Part shown: in pieces, positions 5,659-6,533 of the stretch
Numbering within the stretch: the first letter of the stretch is position 1
Layout of the letters: the number at the start of each line of letters is the position of its first letter
Assembly (NCBI GenBank): GCA_038247555.1
Contig: JBBRUT010000181.1
Location: forward strand, 1 to 6,533
From: JAHBXL01 sp038247555
GTDB lineage: Bacteria > Planctomycetota > Phycisphaerae > Phycisphaerales > UBA1924
Direction of reading: 5' to 3'
DNA length: 6,533 nucleotides
Position numbers and translations under genes: made by a program
Notes under the pieces: generated by a model
Told to the model about the DNA's origin: nothing
Databases searched by the model: none
What the model saw: only the letters and a program-made list of their open reading frames with translations

Positions 5659-6096
5659 TTACACGTCCTCCCAATCGTGCTCCGGCTGAGTAGCTGGAAA
5701 GATCGGCGCGGATGGGCCGACAAGTCGCCGGACATCGACCCGCGGTCCGAAGTTCAGCAACAAGCCAAGCGGCAGGCGAGTTGTCGTCAAGCAGTTGATG
5801 CACTGGGCTTCGTTCGCTGCGGTCAGACCCCTTGCTGCTTTCAGCTCGACGACAACCGCGTCTTCAACAACGAGGTCGGTCACGTACTCACCGACTGCGA
5901 TGCCGTCGTACCAGACGGTCATGCGACGCTGCTGCTCGACGGCGAGACCGGCCTTGCGGAGTTCGTGGGCGAGGGCATTCTCGTAGACTTTCTCGAGGTA
6001 TCCGGGGCCGAGCGTGGTGCCGACGGTAAACGCGCAGCCGATGATGCGCTCGGTGAGGTTGTTGAGGTGCGAGGCTCTGCTCGCATCGTCGGTCAT
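5659..6096 (-). CDS. GxxExxY-family protein (PD-(D/E)xK nuclease-like)
   Basis: The 145-residue product has the family's name motif GYLEKVY (Gly32, Glu35, Tyr38) within TLGPGYLEKVYENAL, followed by a beta core EYVTDLVVEDAVVVELKAA. That core carries the nuclease-like residues Asp74, Glu84 and Lys86, and a downstream Gln98 sits in NEAQCINCL. The LLLNFGPRVDVRRL strand closes the domain. The last 20 or so residues (SAPIFPATQPEHDWEDV) extend beyond the usual family end. The ATG at 6096 is chosen over 6123 because GGGGA lies seven bases upstream and because the remnant at 5382 starts at the equivalent codon. The family is assigned to the PD-(D/E)xK nuclease-like group, but its activity is not established. 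The gene lies between two direct repeats, with the right copy 35 bases upstream of its start. Confidence 0.9.
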   Translation of the reverse strand: MTDDASRASHLNNLTERIIGCAFTVGTTLGPGYLEKVYENALAHELRKAGLAVEQQRRMTVWYDGIAVGEYVTDLVVEDAVVVELKAARGLTAANEAQCINCLTTTRLPLGLLLNFGPRVDVRRLVGPSAPIFPATQPEHDWEDV

Positions 6097-6130
6097 GACG
6101 CTTCCCCAGTCCGTGTCGAACAAGACTCAA

Positions 6131-6313
6131 AACCAGCCACAGATGTGCCCAGATGGACCCAGATAAGAGAGGAGAGTTGTGTGGGGATGGCCTCCGTGCT
6201 CAGATTGCATCCTCGATAGGCCATGCTCCTTGGTGGATGTTCATCGTCATCCCCGTCTCAACGTCTTCCATCTGGGCAACTCTGGGCTCATCTGCGACTG
6301 TCTTTATTCCGTG
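6131..6313. repeat. 183-bp direct repeat, right copy
   Basis: This is the second copy of the 5419-5601 repeat, offset by exactly 712 bases with no indels. It ends 34 bases before the start codon of the intact GxxExxY gene, so it occupies the gene's upstream region and could supply its promoter or a regulatory hairpin. No standard -35/-10 pair reading toward the gene was seen. Its outer right arm is more decayed than in the left copy. Confidence 0.95.
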
Positions 6314-6384
6314 GCTTGCCTCGCCGTACCCCACATACCTCGCTACTTCCGTCGCCACATCTAGCGTCAAGTCCGTCCTACCAG

Positions 6385-6533
6385 CTACCCGATGGGCATC
6401 GCACCGCACTCCGGGCACACCGCTCCATCCGCTAATCCCGAGCGCGCGTAGCCGCATTGAGTACAGAGCCCGCGGCGTCGGCGTCGCCAGCGCCTCAGCA
6501 TGCCGGGTCCTCGAAGTACGAGCGCAAAGAGAC
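6385..6533 (-). CDS. C-terminus of a membrane-anchored protein with a zinc-ribbon tail, 5' end outside the window
   Basis: The minus strand is open from the right edge to a TAG at 6385-6387. The visible 48 residues begin with a short hydrophobic piece (LFALVLRGPG), then LRRWRRRRRG, then a four-cysteine zinc ribbon: CTQCGY (Cys23, Cys26) and VCPECG (Cys39, Cys42), ending AMPIG. A hydrophobic segment, an arginine run and a CxxCGY...CPECG ribbon is a tail I recognise from many uncharacterised planctomycete proteins, where it closes a membrane protein on the cytoplasmic side. The rest of the protein is outside the window, so no function can be given. Its stop is 72 bases from the right repeat copy. 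An overlapping 85-codon frame at 6200-6457 is a shadow of this gene and the repeat. Confidence 0.75.
   Translation of the reverse strand, partial: LFALVLRGPGMLRRWRRRRRGLCTQCGYARSGLADGAVCPECGAMPIG

Larger units (their letters stand above)
5341..6313. mobile_element. Duplicated gene-plus-repeat GxxExxY cassette
   Basis: The order is: GxxExxY remnant, 36 bases, repeat, 57 bases, intact GxxExxY gene, 34 bases, repeat. The start codons are 714 bases apart and the repeats 712, so the basic unit is a GxxExxY gene with a palindromic-armed repeat in its 5' region, present twice in tandem. The left gene has lost its body. No transposase or recombinase is present in the window, so movement, if any, would depend on enzymes encoded elsewhere or on homologous recombination between repeats. 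The interpretation as a mobile unit is inferred from structure only. Confidence 0.5.

Noticed and set aside
5511..5693. Paired plus-strand frames beginning MLLGGCSSSSPSQ in both repeat copies
   Set aside because: They are identical only because the DNA repeat is identical, they diverge at once outside it, and they show no protein family.

Overview
The window is GC-rich and most genes lie on the minus strand. It looks like a bacterial chromosome segment, probably from a planctomycete (Phycisphaerae-like) or a relative. The lineage call rests on four things: the minus-strand protein entering at the right edge ends in a membrane-like segment, an arginine run and a CxxCGY...CPECG zinc ribbon, a tail common in planctomycete proteins; an Ala/Lys/Arg-rich basic tail on a small protein; several starts without a good Shine-Dalgarno sequence; and an rnpA-yidD pair detached from rpmH and yidC. 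The assignment is an inference.

Layout, left to right. A TetR-type regulator (1-552, minus) runs off the left edge. Upstream of it are yidD (647-961) and rnpA (948-1406), which overlap by 14 bases. About 620 bases without a convincing gene follow, beginning with a G/A-rich, GGA-iterated tract just upstream of rnpA. From 2026 to 4391 lies a compact minus-strand group. In transcription order it holds a pRiA4b ORF-3-like protein, a zeta-toxin-like kinase broken by one extra base, a small lysine-rich protein that overlaps its end, and a CPBP-family intramembrane protease. A DUF2071 (YqjF-like) gene (4523-5293, plus) diverges from this group.

The right end (about 5341-6313) is the most unusual part. 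A GxxExxY-family gene (PD-(D/E)xK nuclease-like fold, 5659-6096, minus) lies between two direct copies of a 183-bp repeat that are about 96% identical. Each copy ends about 35 bases upstream of a GxxExxY-type start codon. The right copy precedes the intact gene. The left copy precedes a remnant of a second GxxExxY gene that keeps only its first 14 codons or so (10 of 14 residues match). The region therefore reads as a duplicated gene-plus-repeat cassette, with the left gene deleted. Each repeat has inverted arms built from three 10-bp units based on CAGATG, and the arms face each other across about 100 bp. This is a MITE-like or iteron-like design.

How the genes fit together: rnpA and yidD are housekeeping genes for RNase P and membrane-protein insertion. 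The pRiA4b/zeta/small/CPBP group looks accessory, and its kinase also carries Gly where the family usually has Glu in the FE(S/T)T motif, so it is probably inactive. The GxxExxY cassettes look mobile or recombinogenic. No rRNA, tRNA, CRISPR array or transposase was seen.
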